DNA from: JBBIWA01 sp037439425
GTDB taxonomy: Bacteria; Acidobacteriota; Blastocatellia; RBC074
Assembly: GCA_037439425.1 (NCBI GenBank)
Contig: JBBIWA010000005.1
Coordinates: 82,111-146,110 of the forward strand
DNA: 64,000 nucleotides
Direction: 5' to 3'
The notes under the pieces are model-generated. The model was not told the origin of the DNA. It did no database searches and saw only the letters and a program-made list of their open reading frames with translations. The translations under genes were made by a program, and so were the position numbers. Within the stretch, counting starts at the first letter, position 1; each line of letters starts with the position of its first letter. This document shows, one piece after another, positions 34,807 to 43,140 of the stretch.

Positions 34807-36020
34807 TAAGCGCGCAATGAAATGACTTCAACCAATTCACCTGCCTCCAGGCTCTTTCGATCTTCAGGAATAACGATTAAAGCATCCGCGCGCATAAAAG
34901 CTACCAGATCAGATGAACCGGTCCATTTCAGCGGCTCCGCTTCAGCGCGCCCCTGGCGAATCACCAGTTGCGCGGGCTGATGACTGCGACGCGGCGGCGC
35001 GCCTTTGACTGAACGAGTGAGATAAGCTTGCGCGCGCGGCAGATGAAGCTCTCTGGCTCCCTGCATCTTCAGCAGTACGGGCCGGGCGAAGATATGAAAC
35101 GAGACGGCGACTGAAACCGGATTGCCAGGCAGACCAAAAATCACTGTCTTGCCCAAACGCGCAAAGACCGTCGGCTTGCCCGGATGCATCGCCACTGTCT
35201 CGACCAAAATTTCCGCGCCCAGCTCACGCAGCACTGGCTTGACCAGATCATAATCACCCATCGAGACGCCGCCCGAAAGCATCACGACATCTGCTGCGGT
35301 TGCGGCTTGCGCGATGGCCTGGCGCGTAGCCTCGAAATCATCGCGCACAATCTCGGCGTTCAACACCTCAGCGCCAGCGGCTGCTGCATATCCGCCCAGC
35401 GAGTAGGTGTTTGAATTGCGGATTTGCGAGAGGCCGGGCTTCTGTGTCACCTCGACTAACTCGCTTCCGGTCGAAAGCAGTGCCAGACGCGGGCGACACG
35501 AAACAGTAACGCGCGCGTACCCGAAGCTGGCCAGCACCGCTGCCACAGCCGGGGTGATACGTTCGCCAGAGGTGACCATTACTTCTCCGGCGCGCGCTTC
35601 GAGGCCACGCGGAGTGATGAACTGGCCTGGTTTTACTGCTTCAGTAACTTCAATCTCGCCTTGCCCCAGCACCCGAATGACTTCGATCTTCTGGACCGCA
35701 TCTGCGCCCACGGGCACTGGCGCACCGGTCATGATGCGCACAGCCTGGCCGGGCGCGACGCTCCCGCTGAAGGCGCGCCCGGCCGCTGCTTGGCCAATTT
35801 CTCGCAGCCGCACGGGGCGCTCTGCGCTGGCTCCTTCCACATCTGCGGCGCGCACAGCGTAACCGTCCATGCGTGCGCGATCGAAGGGCGGTAGATCAAT
35901 GTCAGAGACCGCTTCAGAGCGCAGCACCCGTCCGGCGGCCTCACTGAGGGACACCTCTTCTGCAGCAAGTTGCGGGGTGTGATCCAGAATCAGGTTGAGC
36001 GCATCTTCGATCAACAGCAT
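34806..36020 (-). CDS. moeA: Molybdopterin molybdenumtransferase
   Basis: 404 residues, normal for MoeA, which inserts molybdenum into adenylylated molybdopterin. The start reads VSLSEAAGRVL-type (EEVSLSEAAGRVLRSEAVSD) and DLPPFDRARMDGYAVRAADV, and the later FGLPGNPVSVAVSFHIFARP is the MoeA signature. GGVSMGDYDLVKPVL is the MoCF-binding motif. It overlaps moaC by one base. A leader hairpin with a T-run lies about 40 bp before its start. Confidence 0.95.
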   Translation of the reverse strand: MLLIEDALNLILDHTPQLAAEEVSLSEAAGRVLRSEAVSDIDLPPFDRARMDGYAVRAADVEGASAERPVRLREIGQAAAGRAFSGSVAPGQAVRIMTGAPVPVGADAVQKIEVIRVLGQGEIEVTEAVKPGQFITPRGLEARAGEVMVTSGERITPAVAAVLASFGYARVTVSCRPRLALLSTGSELVEVTQKPGLSQIRNSNTYSLGGYAAAAGAEVLNAEIVRDDFEATRQAIAQAATAADVVMLSGGVSMGDYDLVKPVLRELGAEILVETVAMHPGKPTVFARLGKTVIFGLPGNPVSVAVSFHIFARPVLLKMQGARELHLPRAQAYLTRSVKGAPPRRSHQPAQLVIRQGRAEAEPLKWTGSSDLVAFMRADALIVIPEDRKSLEAGELVEVISLRA

Positions 36021-36060
36021 AACTGCAACTTGTCTTAGCTCTCTAGTTGAAAGATAGAAA

Positions 36061-36086
36061 AGCCGCCCGGTAAAAGGCGAGCGGCT
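36061..36086 (-). terminator. Hairpin with T-run in moeA leader
   Basis: On the minus strand AGCCGCTC pairs over 8 bp with GGGCGGCT, followed by TTTTCTATCTTTC. It lies 41 bp before the moeA ATG. With no other minus-strand gene upstream it may be an attenuator, or the end of a short RNA. Confidence 0.5.
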
Positions 36087-36321
36087 CGAACTGGAAAGTG
36101 GCTAAAACCGAGTGCTGAACGATCCTGCTCAAATGGGGGCGGAGCCGAGAAAATTCAAGCTCTCGCTTCTTAAGGCGACAATCTCACTACCTACACCTGC
36201 CTGCTAATATAGCTGGTGAACTACTAACAGCTTTCAGCTCCCCACTCAGAGCGGTGAGATTACACCAAAGAGGAGCAGCCATGCAAGTGCCGCGCGAAAG
36301 GGCAGTCCAAATGAAAACCCC

Positions 36322-36552
36322 TTGCCTGATCATTGCCAGCATTGTTCGCAGTGTGGCCAGAGAGTACGCAAAATGCTTGATGAGCGAAAACACCAGTGTG
36401 ACAATTGTGGATTGGGAGCGCATCGCGACCACAACTCGGCGATAGCTATTAAAGGCCCGGGCGGGCTTTTGAGGGATGGTTGGGGATCACGCGAAGGGAG
36501 AATCTCCACACAGCCGTCAGGCTCGGGTGGAGAGCATCAACATCGAGGATGG
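36322..36552 (+). pseudogene. Fossil C-terminus of an IS200/IS605-type TnpB
   Basis: The frame reads CQHCSQCGQRVRKMLDERKH then QCDNCGLGAHRDHNSAIAI, the four-cysteine zinc ribbon and closing RDHNSAIAI of TnpB/OrfB proteins, followed by a Gly/Ser-rich tail. Nothing upstream encodes the RuvC-like catalytic domain, so it is a remnant. It lies in the same frame as the substrate-binding lipoprotein gene, without a stop between them, and could be mistaken for its N-terminus. Confidence 0.7.
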
Positions 36553-36555
36553 AGA

Positions 36556-37554
36556 ATGACGAGACAAAGTAGCAGCATCTTCCGCTTTCTCTTCTGGCTG
36601 GCGAGCAGCTTACTACTCGGTTCCGGCTGCTTGCTAGTAGGATGTGGGACGACGAAAGAAGGCAGTGCCAACCGGCGCTATAAGGTCGCCTTTGTAACCA
36701 ATAATGCCTCTGACTTCTGGGCCATTGCGCGCAAAGGGACGGAGAAGGCAGCCGCTGAGATCCCGAATGTCGAGGTAGAGTTCAGGATTAACTCCGATGG
36801 GACGGCTGCCGAACAGCAGCGCGTGGTTGATGACCTGCTGGCCAGGGGAATTGATGGCATCGCTATCAGCCCTGTCGACCCAGCCAATCAAACGCAGATG
36901 CTTAATCGCGCAGCGGCGCAGGCTCTGGTCATCACACAGGATAGCGATGCTGCAGACAGCAATCGCGCCTGTTACGTCGGGACAGACAATGTCGCAGCTG
37001 GGCGTCAAGCCGGCGAGCTGATCAAAGAGGCGTTGCCAGAGGGCGGCCAGATTATGGTCTTCGTAGGCACGATGGATGCCGCCAACGCGCAGCAGCGATT
37101 TCAAGGCATCAAGGAAGTCCTTGCAGGCTCAAACATCCAGATCCTGGATGTGCGCACCGACAACACTGACCGCGTGCGCGCCAAATCGAATGCAGCCGAC
37201 GCGCTGGTGAAGTACCCTGAGATTGCGGCGCTGGTCGGCTTATGGTCTTACAATGGCCCGGCGATTTTGGGCGCGGTGCGCGATGCGGGGCGTGTGGGCA
37301 AGGTCAAGATCATCTGTTTCGATGAAGAAGATGAGACGCTGCAGGGAGTCAAAGAGGGCGCAATTTATGCCACGGTCGTGCAGCAGCCTTTTGAATTCGG
37401 CTATCGCTCAATTGAACTGATGGCCAAAATACTCAGTGGCGATCGGTCCCTCATCCCACCGGGCAAGCAGATATTTGTCCCCACTCTGGCCATCAAAAAA
37501 GAGGGTGTGGATGAATTCATTGCGAAGATCAATCAGCTTCGCGGTCGCAGTTAG
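36556..37554 (+). CDS. Sugar ABC transporter substrate-binding lipoprotein (ribose-type)
   Basis: About 332 residues from ATG at 36556 with GGAGA just upstream. A lipobox (LLVGC, Cys at about residue 31) follows a hydrophobic signal. The periplasmic-binding fold of the RbsB/Peripla_BP_4 type is clear: YKVAFVTNNASDFWAIARKG, DDLLARGIDGIAISPVDP, CYVGTDNVAAGRQAGELIKE, VGLWSYNGPAILGAV and IICFDEEDETLQGVKEGAIY. It would bring a pentose-like sugar to the adjacent permease. The upstream TnpB fossil is in frame but is not part of the gene. Confidence 0.88.
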   Translation: MTRQSSSIFRFLFWLASSLLLGSGCLLVGCGTTKEGSANRRYKVAFVTNNASDFWAIARKGTEKAAAEIPNVEVEFRINSDGTAAEQQRVVDDLLARGIDGIAISPVDPANQTQMLNRAAAQALVITQDSDAADSNRACYVGTDNVAAGRQAGELIKEALPEGGQIMVFVGTMDAANAQQRFQGIKEVLAGSNIQILDVRTDNTDRVRAKSNAADALVKYPEIAALVGLWSYNGPAILGAVRDAGRVGKVKIICFDEEDETLQGVKEGAIYATVVQQPFEFGYRSIELMAKILSGDRSLIPPGKQIFVPTLAIKKEGVDEFIAKINQLRGRS

Positions 37555-37673
37555 CCTCTTCAGCAAGCAGATCTCCTCGCCTCTTCAGTGGGGGCCTCAC
37601 CCGCAAACGAGCTCTTCCCCTGAGCTAGTGGTGACGCACCTGGCCAGAGGCTACAGAGAGAGAGTAGCCGGAG

Positions 37674-38711
37674 ATGAGAAAAGAACTTGGGATCTTCATT
37701 CTGTTGATCGTTCTCTGCGTAATCGTCGCCATCATCAATCCGCGTTTTCTGGTCGCCGCCAACCTGCAGAACATCGGTCGGCTGATCGGAGCTTTTGGCA
37801 TTTTCAGCCTGGGTCTGGGATTAGTGATCATCACGGGCGGCATTGAGCTATCGGTCGGCTCGATGATGGCCTTGCTCGGAGTGCTACTGTCTATGATGCT
37901 GACCGAATGGCACTGGGCTGCGTTACCTGCCGTCCTGTGCTGTGCCGCGATAGCGATGGGACTGGCCTGGATGCACGGCTGGTTGGTGACGCGGATGAAG
38001 ATTCAGCCGTTCATCGTGACCTTATGCGGACTACTGTTTTATCGCGGACTGGCGCGTTTCATCACCAATGATGAAACCAAAGGGTTCGGGAGCGCGACTG
38101 GCTTTGAAAGCCTGCGCTTTCTGGCCAGCGGCAACCTGCTCGGGGTCCCGATGCCATTCATCCTGTTGCTCGTCATCAGCCTGGCGATGTGGGTCTTTCT
38201 TCATGCTTCAGTCTATGGCCGCTACCTATTCGCCGTGGGACGCAACGAAGAAGCCGCGCGATATTCTGGCATCAATACGCGCCGTATCATTACGCTCGCT
38301 TACGTGATCGCAGGAGCCTTAACGGCCATCTCCGGCATCATTATTGCCTTTTACACCAACTCGGTCTCGCCCGCATCGCACGGAAATTTTTATGAGTTGT
38401 ATGGTATCGCGGCAGCGGTGCTAGGCGGGTGTAGTCTGCGGGGCGGAGAAGGATCAGTTATTGGCATTCTGATCGGCACGGCTTTGCTTCAGGTGTTGCA
38501 AAATCTGGTCAACCTACTTGGCATCCCTAGCTCGCTCAATTTCGCAGTGATGGGGGCCGTGATTTTGGTAGGAGTCCTGGCCGATCAGTTCTTCAGCGAG
38601 CGCCGCAACCGCAAACAGGTGCTCCGGCTCAGAGAGGCCGCCCAGGCTGATCTCAGTCAGGTAGCTACAGTAACTGCTGATCAAACTGGCAGGAGTGGAC
38701 AACCAGGATGA
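37674..38711 (+). CDS. ABC transporter permease, RbsC-like
   Basis: 345 residues with about ten hydrophobic segments, e.g. LGIFILLIVLCVIVAIINPR, SLGLGLVIITGGIELSVGSM and ALLGVLLSMMLTEW. GGIELSVGSM and YGIAAAVLGGCSLRGGEGSV are the BPD_transp_2 family signatures, as in RbsC. It partners the binding lipoprotein upstream. No RbsA-type ATPase lies between or after, so the ATPase must be elsewhere or shared. It ends with a polar tail of about 40 residues. Confidence 0.86.
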   Translation: MRKELGIFILLIVLCVIVAIINPRFLVAANLQNIGRLIGAFGIFSLGLGLVIITGGIELSVGSMMALLGVLLSMMLTEWHWAALPAVLCCAAIAMGLAWMHGWLVTRMKIQPFIVTLCGLLFYRGLARFITNDETKGFGSATGFESLRFLASGNLLGVPMPFILLLVISLAMWVFLHASVYGRYLFAVGRNEEAARYSGINTRRIITLAYVIAGALTAISGIIIAFYTNSVSPASHGNFYELYGIAAAVLGGCSLRGGEGSVIGILIGTALLQVLQNLVNLLGIPSSLNFAVMGAVILVGVLADQFFSERRNRKQVLRLREAAQADLSQVATVTADQTGRSGQPG

Positions 38712-38884
38712 AGGAGTCTGGAGCAGACCGATAGGGAGCGTCAGCTTACCCTTATTGCCCCGATAGTCGTTGTGGCCATAGGGCCGCAACGCTCCTCGAT
38801 TCTACATTACCTGCAACGGGTGCACGTCTTTATCGCAGATTGACGGTTCGGCAGCAGTTACCCACGAAAGGGGCGACCGCACTC

Positions 38885-38975
38885 CTGGCCTTGGCTGTTT
38901 CCGGGGGTGCGGTTTCATCCTGGGCTACCCTCTCAGGTACGCTTTGCGGACTGGTAGAGAAACCAAACGTGGTAA
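38885..38975 (+). repeat. Diverged copy of the 17.5-kb repeat
   Basis: TTGGCTGTTTCCGGGGGTGC then GGTTTCATCCTGGGCTACCC, CTCTCAGGT and CGCTTTGCGG match 17512-17600 (TTTGGCTGTTTCCGGGGTTG and CATCCCGGGCTACCCTCTCG), with scattered changes. It sits just 3' of the sigma54 activator's stop (minus strand). Confidence 0.55.
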
Positions 38976-38985
38976 GGGGCGACTA

Positions 38986-40401
38986 TCACATTGAAGTACT
39001 GGCCCGAAAGCGTTGGACATCAATCTGGTGCTTACGAAGCAGATGCCAGAATGCCCTTCGGTCTTTCTGCGCTGCTTGTGCGGCCCTGGTGATATTACCT
39101 TCATAGGCAAGCAGGAGGCTTTGGATATAGGTCCGCTCGAATTGCGCTACGATTCTGGCCTTCGCCTCTTGAAATGATTCCTGGCCAGCACCCATCTCGT
39201 GGCGTGACAACAAGATGTCAGCGCTGCGGATGAGCTTCTGCTCACAGAGAGCCACTGCGCGCTCAACCACATTCTCCAATTCCCGCACATTGCCTGGCCA
39301 TTCGTAAAGCAAGAGCTTTTGCATTGCCTCTGGGGAGAAGCCCGTCACGCATTTGCCAAATTCAGCAGCGTACTTGGCTAAGAAATGGTTGGCCAGCAGA
39401 GGAATATCCTCTCGCCGCTCCCGCAGCGGCGGCAGTAGCAGTGGAATGATGTCTAAACGATAGTAAAGGTCCCGGCGCAACTTTCCTTCTTGAACCGCCT
39501 TCTCGATATTGATATTGGTGGCCGCGATCACTCTCACATCGGCCTGACGCGTCTTGGTTGATCCTAGTGGCCGATACTCTTTCTCCTGGAGAAAGCGCAA
39601 GAGCTTGACCTGCGCCAGGAGCGTGAGAGAGTCAACCTCATCCAGAAAGAGTGTGCCGCCATCTGCTTCTTGAATCAGCCCAGGTCGGGAACCTGCCGCT
39701 CCGGTAAAAGCCCCCCGCTCGTGACCGAACAGTTCATTTTCGACCAGTTCTACCGGAATGGCTCCACAATTGACCGGGATGAAAGGTTGATTGGCGCGAG
39801 GACCGAGTTGATGAATAGCCCGCGCACAGAGCTCTTTGCCGGTTCCAGTCTCTCCTGAGATCAGGACGCTGGCACCGCAATTAGCGACCAGCGGGATCTT
39901 TTTGACTTCGGTGATGAAAGCCGGACTCTCCCCAATGAGCTGCGCCAGCCCCAGCTTCTCCTTCAGCGCGTGTGAGAGTGCCTCTCCGACGCGGGTCTGT
40001 TCCAGGACCCGCCAGACGCGCGGGAGAATGTTAACGGGCTTGAGTGGGGGGGTGATGTAATCGGCGGCACCCAATTTGAGCATTTCAAAGATTTCGCCCG
40101 GCTCGTCAGCCTCGCTGACGACAATAAAGGGCGGGTCCGGCAGCTCTTTCTTGAGCGATTGAAACAGCGCGCAGGCCTGTCTCAACCTGGTAAAGGGGGA
40201 GACGAGAAAGACCAGTACTGGCTTGAAGCGCGAAACGATGTAGGACAACTTACTGTCGCCGCCCCCAGCCTCACAGCTACCAGCTAGCTCCTGCCGTAGT
40301 TCAACTCTTTGCTGTAAGCAAGACGCGAGAACCGCGTGTAGTCTGCTGCTCAAATCATTCGCGGAAGCAAAATCCAGCAGTAAGATCCTTGTCGGACTCA
40401 T
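38986..40401 (-). CDS. Sigma54-dependent activator with degenerate receiver domain
   Basis: 471 residues: receiver-like domain (1-125), AAA+ domain (about 150-385) and Fis-type HTH (about 425-465). Walker A is GETGTGKE (183-190) and the sigma54-contacting GAFTGA is at 230-235. GGTLFLDEVD and a GNVRELENVVERAVAL segment confirm the class. The receiver keeps the switch Lys (K121 in PPLKP) but the usual phosphoacceptor Asp region reads KPVLVFLVSPF (60-70), with no Asp. It probably works without phosphorylation or senses another signal. No histidine kinase is adjacent, and no target gene is identified. Confidence 0.88.
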   Translation of the reverse strand: MSPTRILLLDFASANDLSSRLHAVLASCLQQRVELRQELAGSCEAGGGDSKLSYIVSRFKPVLVFLVSPFTRLRQACALFQSLKKELPDPPFIVVSEADEPGEIFEMLKLGAADYITPPLKPVNILPRVWRVLEQTRVGEALSHALKEKLGLAQLIGESPAFITEVKKIPLVANCGASVLISGETGTGKELCARAIHQLGPRANQPFIPVNCGAIPVELVENELFGHERGAFTGAAGSRPGLIQEADGGTLFLDEVDSLTLLAQVKLLRFLQEKEYRPLGSTKTRQADVRVIAATNINIEKAVQEGKLRRDLYYRLDIIPLLLPPLRERREDIPLLANHFLAKYAAEFGKCVTGFSPEAMQKLLLYEWPGNVRELENVVERAVALCEQKLIRSADILLSRHEMGAGQESFQEAKARIVAQFERTYIQSLLLAYEGNITRAAQAAQKDRRAFWHLLRKHQIDVQRFRASTSM

Positions 40402-41729
40402 AAAGGCTCTCCTCTCCTGAAAATCTTCCCCTGACGCGTTCGCGCCAAGTGTCTGGCCATCCCAGCAGCCGGGGGCGCTCCAGATTCAACTCAACGCTTC
40501 GAAGCTGGAAAGAGAACTCGATCTATCATTGGCTTGATTGATTTCAAAGACAGGTCGTCATCTGGGGGAGCAAGATCAAGGCCGAGGGATACGTTTTGAA
40601 AACGACGACCGATCCTGAAATTTTATTGCCTGCAAGCGATAAGGATGGAAGCAGTGAGAGACCGACTGGCGAAAAAGCTGCTTGTGTGAAGAGCCGTCAA
40701 AAGCTCACACCCAGGCTCTTACTTCCCTCCTCATCACACATTGGGCTTTTTCGGTAGTATCTCACGCCTGCTAGCGTGATATTTGCGTGGTGAGTTCTGG
40801 ATAAGTGCCAGACTCAGTAAATACTGAGGTCTAAACCGATGGCAGCACAAAACCACTTCCAGGCTGGCATTGGAGAACACCTGTGACCGGCAAAGGATAA
40901 CCTCATCGGAAGACAATCACTACTATAGTACGCCTCAAGCTCAACTGTCAACATTTGCTGCCTTTACACACCATCCAGGATGTGATTAAAAGTGGGATTC
41001 GCCTGGGAGCGCAATCACCTTGCCAGCAATTCCCGCTCAAGCGGGAAACGAGGTGCCCTAAGTGCCGCTTGTGTGCCTCACTGAGTCAGATAGCGCACTG
41101 ATGGCGGAATATCTTAGACCATAGCAGCAGAGTGGACGGCCGCTGCCGAGCTTCGAGGAAGCTTGCTTGCCCGCAAGTGGGCTCCGGTACCACTGATTGA
41201 AACTTGGGCCGCTTCGTCGCCATCTTCCTCCCCTCGCTGTGGCCGGAGTCTCGCCTGATTAAGAACTGTTGGGTTCTCTACTCAAATGCCACAACCACAA
41301 TGCTGCGAGAGCTCTCCACGACGAGCTTGGAAAAACCTACTCTCAAGACCGTCCACAAGGAGCACCACGATTGGCCTTCACGAAACCTCTGATATAGCCG
41401 AGCGGCGCGCCTCCCCCACGTCGTGCGCTAAACACGCCAGCTCACCGAGAGCAGGTAAAAGAGCATCAAGAGCGTGGGGCTGGGAAGTGACCACGAGTTG
41501 TGTTCCCATTCATAGCCGTCCTTCTTGTGGACTTTGAACTGAAGGCTTCTCGGTTCGAGAGCGTGAGGGCCCGATCCCGATAATCGTCGCCGCGTTCTCT
41601 CAGGTCACTTCCAAGTGCGGTCACCCACGAGTTGTGATAGCTCAGCTTACCTTCTGCGTTGCAGGAAGATCGAACTTGTGGCGACTCGCGCTCGACGAAG
41701 CGGTGCTTGAATTGTATCGCCTAATTCAA
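40402..41729. other. Long intergenic stretch, no gene seen
   Basis: About 1.3 kb without a convincing coding frame. Short open frames (for example near 41204-41392) have no motif or ribosome binding site. It leads into the repeat arrays at 41730-42110. Some of it may be decayed genes, but nothing is recognisable. Confidence 0.5.
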
Positions 41730-41893
41730 GAGGCCACAATCTTGTGCCGTGGAGTTTCACGTTTCTGGCTACAGGCGGGCAGGATCACTTTGAGAGGCCA
41801 CGGCCTTGTGCCGTGGAGTTTCACGTTTCTGGCTACAGACGGGCAGGATCACTTTGAGAGGCCACGGCCTTGTGAGCTTCACGTTTGTGGCTA
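41730..41893 (+). repeat. 64-bp tandem repeat array
   Basis: Units begin with GAGGCCAC at 41730, 41794 and 41858 (64-bp spacing; the third is cut short). Each contains the hairpin CCACGGCCTTGTGCCGTGG or a near form, then AGTTTCACGTTTCTGGCTAC and GGGCAGGATCACTTT. The reverse-complement motif returns in the array at 41937-42110. Confidence 0.8.
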
Positions 41894-41936
41894 ACATCGA
41901 CGTTTTTTCCTAAACGCTCTCAATTCGCGCTTACAG

Positions 41937-42110
41937 TAGCAAGTATCGTGAGACTCCACTTTGAATTTCGGATTGCGGATTGCGAATTGCGAATTTGGTA
42001 GCAAGGATCGTGAAACTCCACTTTGAATTTCGGATTGCGGATTGCGAATTGCGAATTTGGTAGCAAGGATCGTGAAACTCCACGGCGCAAGGCCGTGGCC
42101 TCTTTGCTGC
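41937..42110 (+). repeat. 62-bp repeat array in inverted relation to the 64-bp array
   Basis: TAGCAAG(G/T)ATCGTGA(A/G)ACTCCAC recurs at 41937, 41999 and 42061 (62-bp spacing). The first two copies continue into TTTGAATTTCGGATTGCGGA-type simple repeats; the third continues into GGCGCAAGGCCGTGGCCTCT, the reverse complement of the 64-bp array's hairpin. The region 42110-42620 shows no gene. Confidence 0.75.
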
Positions 42111-42623
42111 AAAATGTCACCTCTGCAGGCGCGCGCCTATTGTCACGTGCGACCACCACGTGTGAATAATTCGTCTCGCTGTTTCTGCCCTTGCGCCTCA
42201 AACATCCAGCAGAGTTGATCTCCCTGAATGAAAATATTCGCCTGAAGCCGAAAGCGACCAGGTAATACTTCTCACCACTTGGCCACACACCCCATCCTAC
42301 TCTCCGCCGTCCATCAAATTCGCGCAGTAGCTCAAAAGGCTCTGGAAGTCACAAACCGCACCCCCCATCTGACTCTCAGCCGTCCGCTCTAAGACCTCAG
42401 GCTGTGACCTGGCGCAACGACTCAGTCGGCGCTCCGTCGAAGCTCTCTCGCATCTGCGTATCAGAACCTCTCGCGGGTCAAGCGCAGAAACTCTTTTGTC
42501 TCATTCAACCATTTACAGCCGTGTCCGGCTAAGCTGGAATTGCTGCCAAGTTAGGTGAGACCCTTGAGGGGTTGGCGTAATTGAGACCTCACAGGGAGCG
42601 ACAACAGGCCCCCTGCGGGGAAA

Positions 42624-42652
42624 CTAAAAGGGCCACCCATAAGAAGTGGCCC
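42624..42652 (-). terminator. Intrinsic terminator of the tRNA-fMet gene
   Basis: GGGCCAC (minus strand, 42652-42646) pairs perfectly with GTGGCCC (42636-42630), followed by TTTTAG. It stands 35 bp beyond the tRNA 3' end, the expected spot. Confidence 0.8.
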
Positions 42653-42687
42653 GTAGCGTCATAACTTCGGTAATATTAATTAAGAAG

Positions 42688-43140
42688 TTGCGGGGGCGGG
42701 ATTTGAACCCGCGACCTTTGGGTTATGCTTACCACTACAGCTTTCGCTGCCTGACGATTCAGTTTGTGGTCTGGACTTTCTCTTCACCCTCGGCCTAACC
42801 GCTAGGGTGCCTCCCATCAAGTCTCTACACCTTCTCTCACAATTTATCACCTGTGAGAGCTTGGCTCGGGATTACCATTGCCAGAGGCTTCCCCGAATTT
42901 GAGAGGTGATCGCATGCGAGTTTCCTCACATGCAGCCCGGTGCAAAATCGACTTCCAAGCATCACGGTATTTAGCAGAAAGAGGTTTCCGCTGCCGCTTT
43001 TGGGTTTCGACCAGCCGAATTTCCCTGGCGTAACCGATGGACACCTCAAGCAGGAAGATACATCTCCCTTAAGCTTTGTGTCCATATTGTCGATTTTGCG
43101 GAATCGAGCCCAACGAGCTACCTGACTGCTCCACCCCGCG
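42688..43140 (-). tRNA. Initiator tRNA-fMet (CAT) interrupted by a group I intron
   Basis: Two exons on the minus strand: 43140-43107 (34 nt, CGCGGGG acceptor start, D-arm, 5' anticodon stem TTGGG and CT) and 42727-42688 (40 nt, CAT anticodon, CCCAA, AGGTC variable loop, GCGGG-TTCAAAT-CCCGC T-arm, CCCCGCA acceptor). Joined, the anticodon loop is CTCATAA. Acceptor positions 2-7 pair fully, while position 1 C faces position 72 A, the mismatch that marks initiator tRNA. CCA is not encoded. The 379-nt insertion separates U33 from C34. A terminator follows at 42624-42652. It reads opposite to the secreted protein gene at 43424. Confidence 0.92.
42728..43106 (-). ncRNA. Group I self-splicing intron in tRNA-fMet
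   Basis: 379 nt with no open reading frame of its own. Core elements (minus strand): P3 CCTCTC (42906-42901) with GGGAGG (42815-42810); P4-P6 core AAATTCGGGGAAGCC (42900-42886) facing AATCCCGAGCCAAGC (42873-42859); a P6 extension CTCTCACA/TTGTGAGAG; P7 GACTT (42823-42819) with AAGTC (42778-42774); P8 CACCCT (42809-42804) with AGGGTG (42790-42785). The 5' exon ends in U and the intron ends in G, as required. These motifs match the group I introns of bacterial tRNA genes (tRNA-Leu and tRNA-fMet of cyanobacteria). Splicing would use an external guanosine. Confidence 0.9.

Noticed and set aside
36322..37554. One 410-residue protein joining a zinc ribbon to the sugar-binding lipoprotein
   Set aside because: The lipoprotein has its own ATG, ribosome binding site and signal with lipobox; the ribbon is a TnpB remnant that would block export.
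42760..42800. Sequence with AGAGAAAGTCCAGACC that resembles an RNase P RNA element
   Set aside because: The surrounding helices P3, P7 and P8 and the flanking tRNA exons place it in a group I intron; the rest of RNase P RNA is missing.
42837..43085. Minus-strand 82-codon frame as an intron-encoded protein
   Set aside because: It lies across the intron's core helices, is short, has no endonuclease motif and is best explained by chance.
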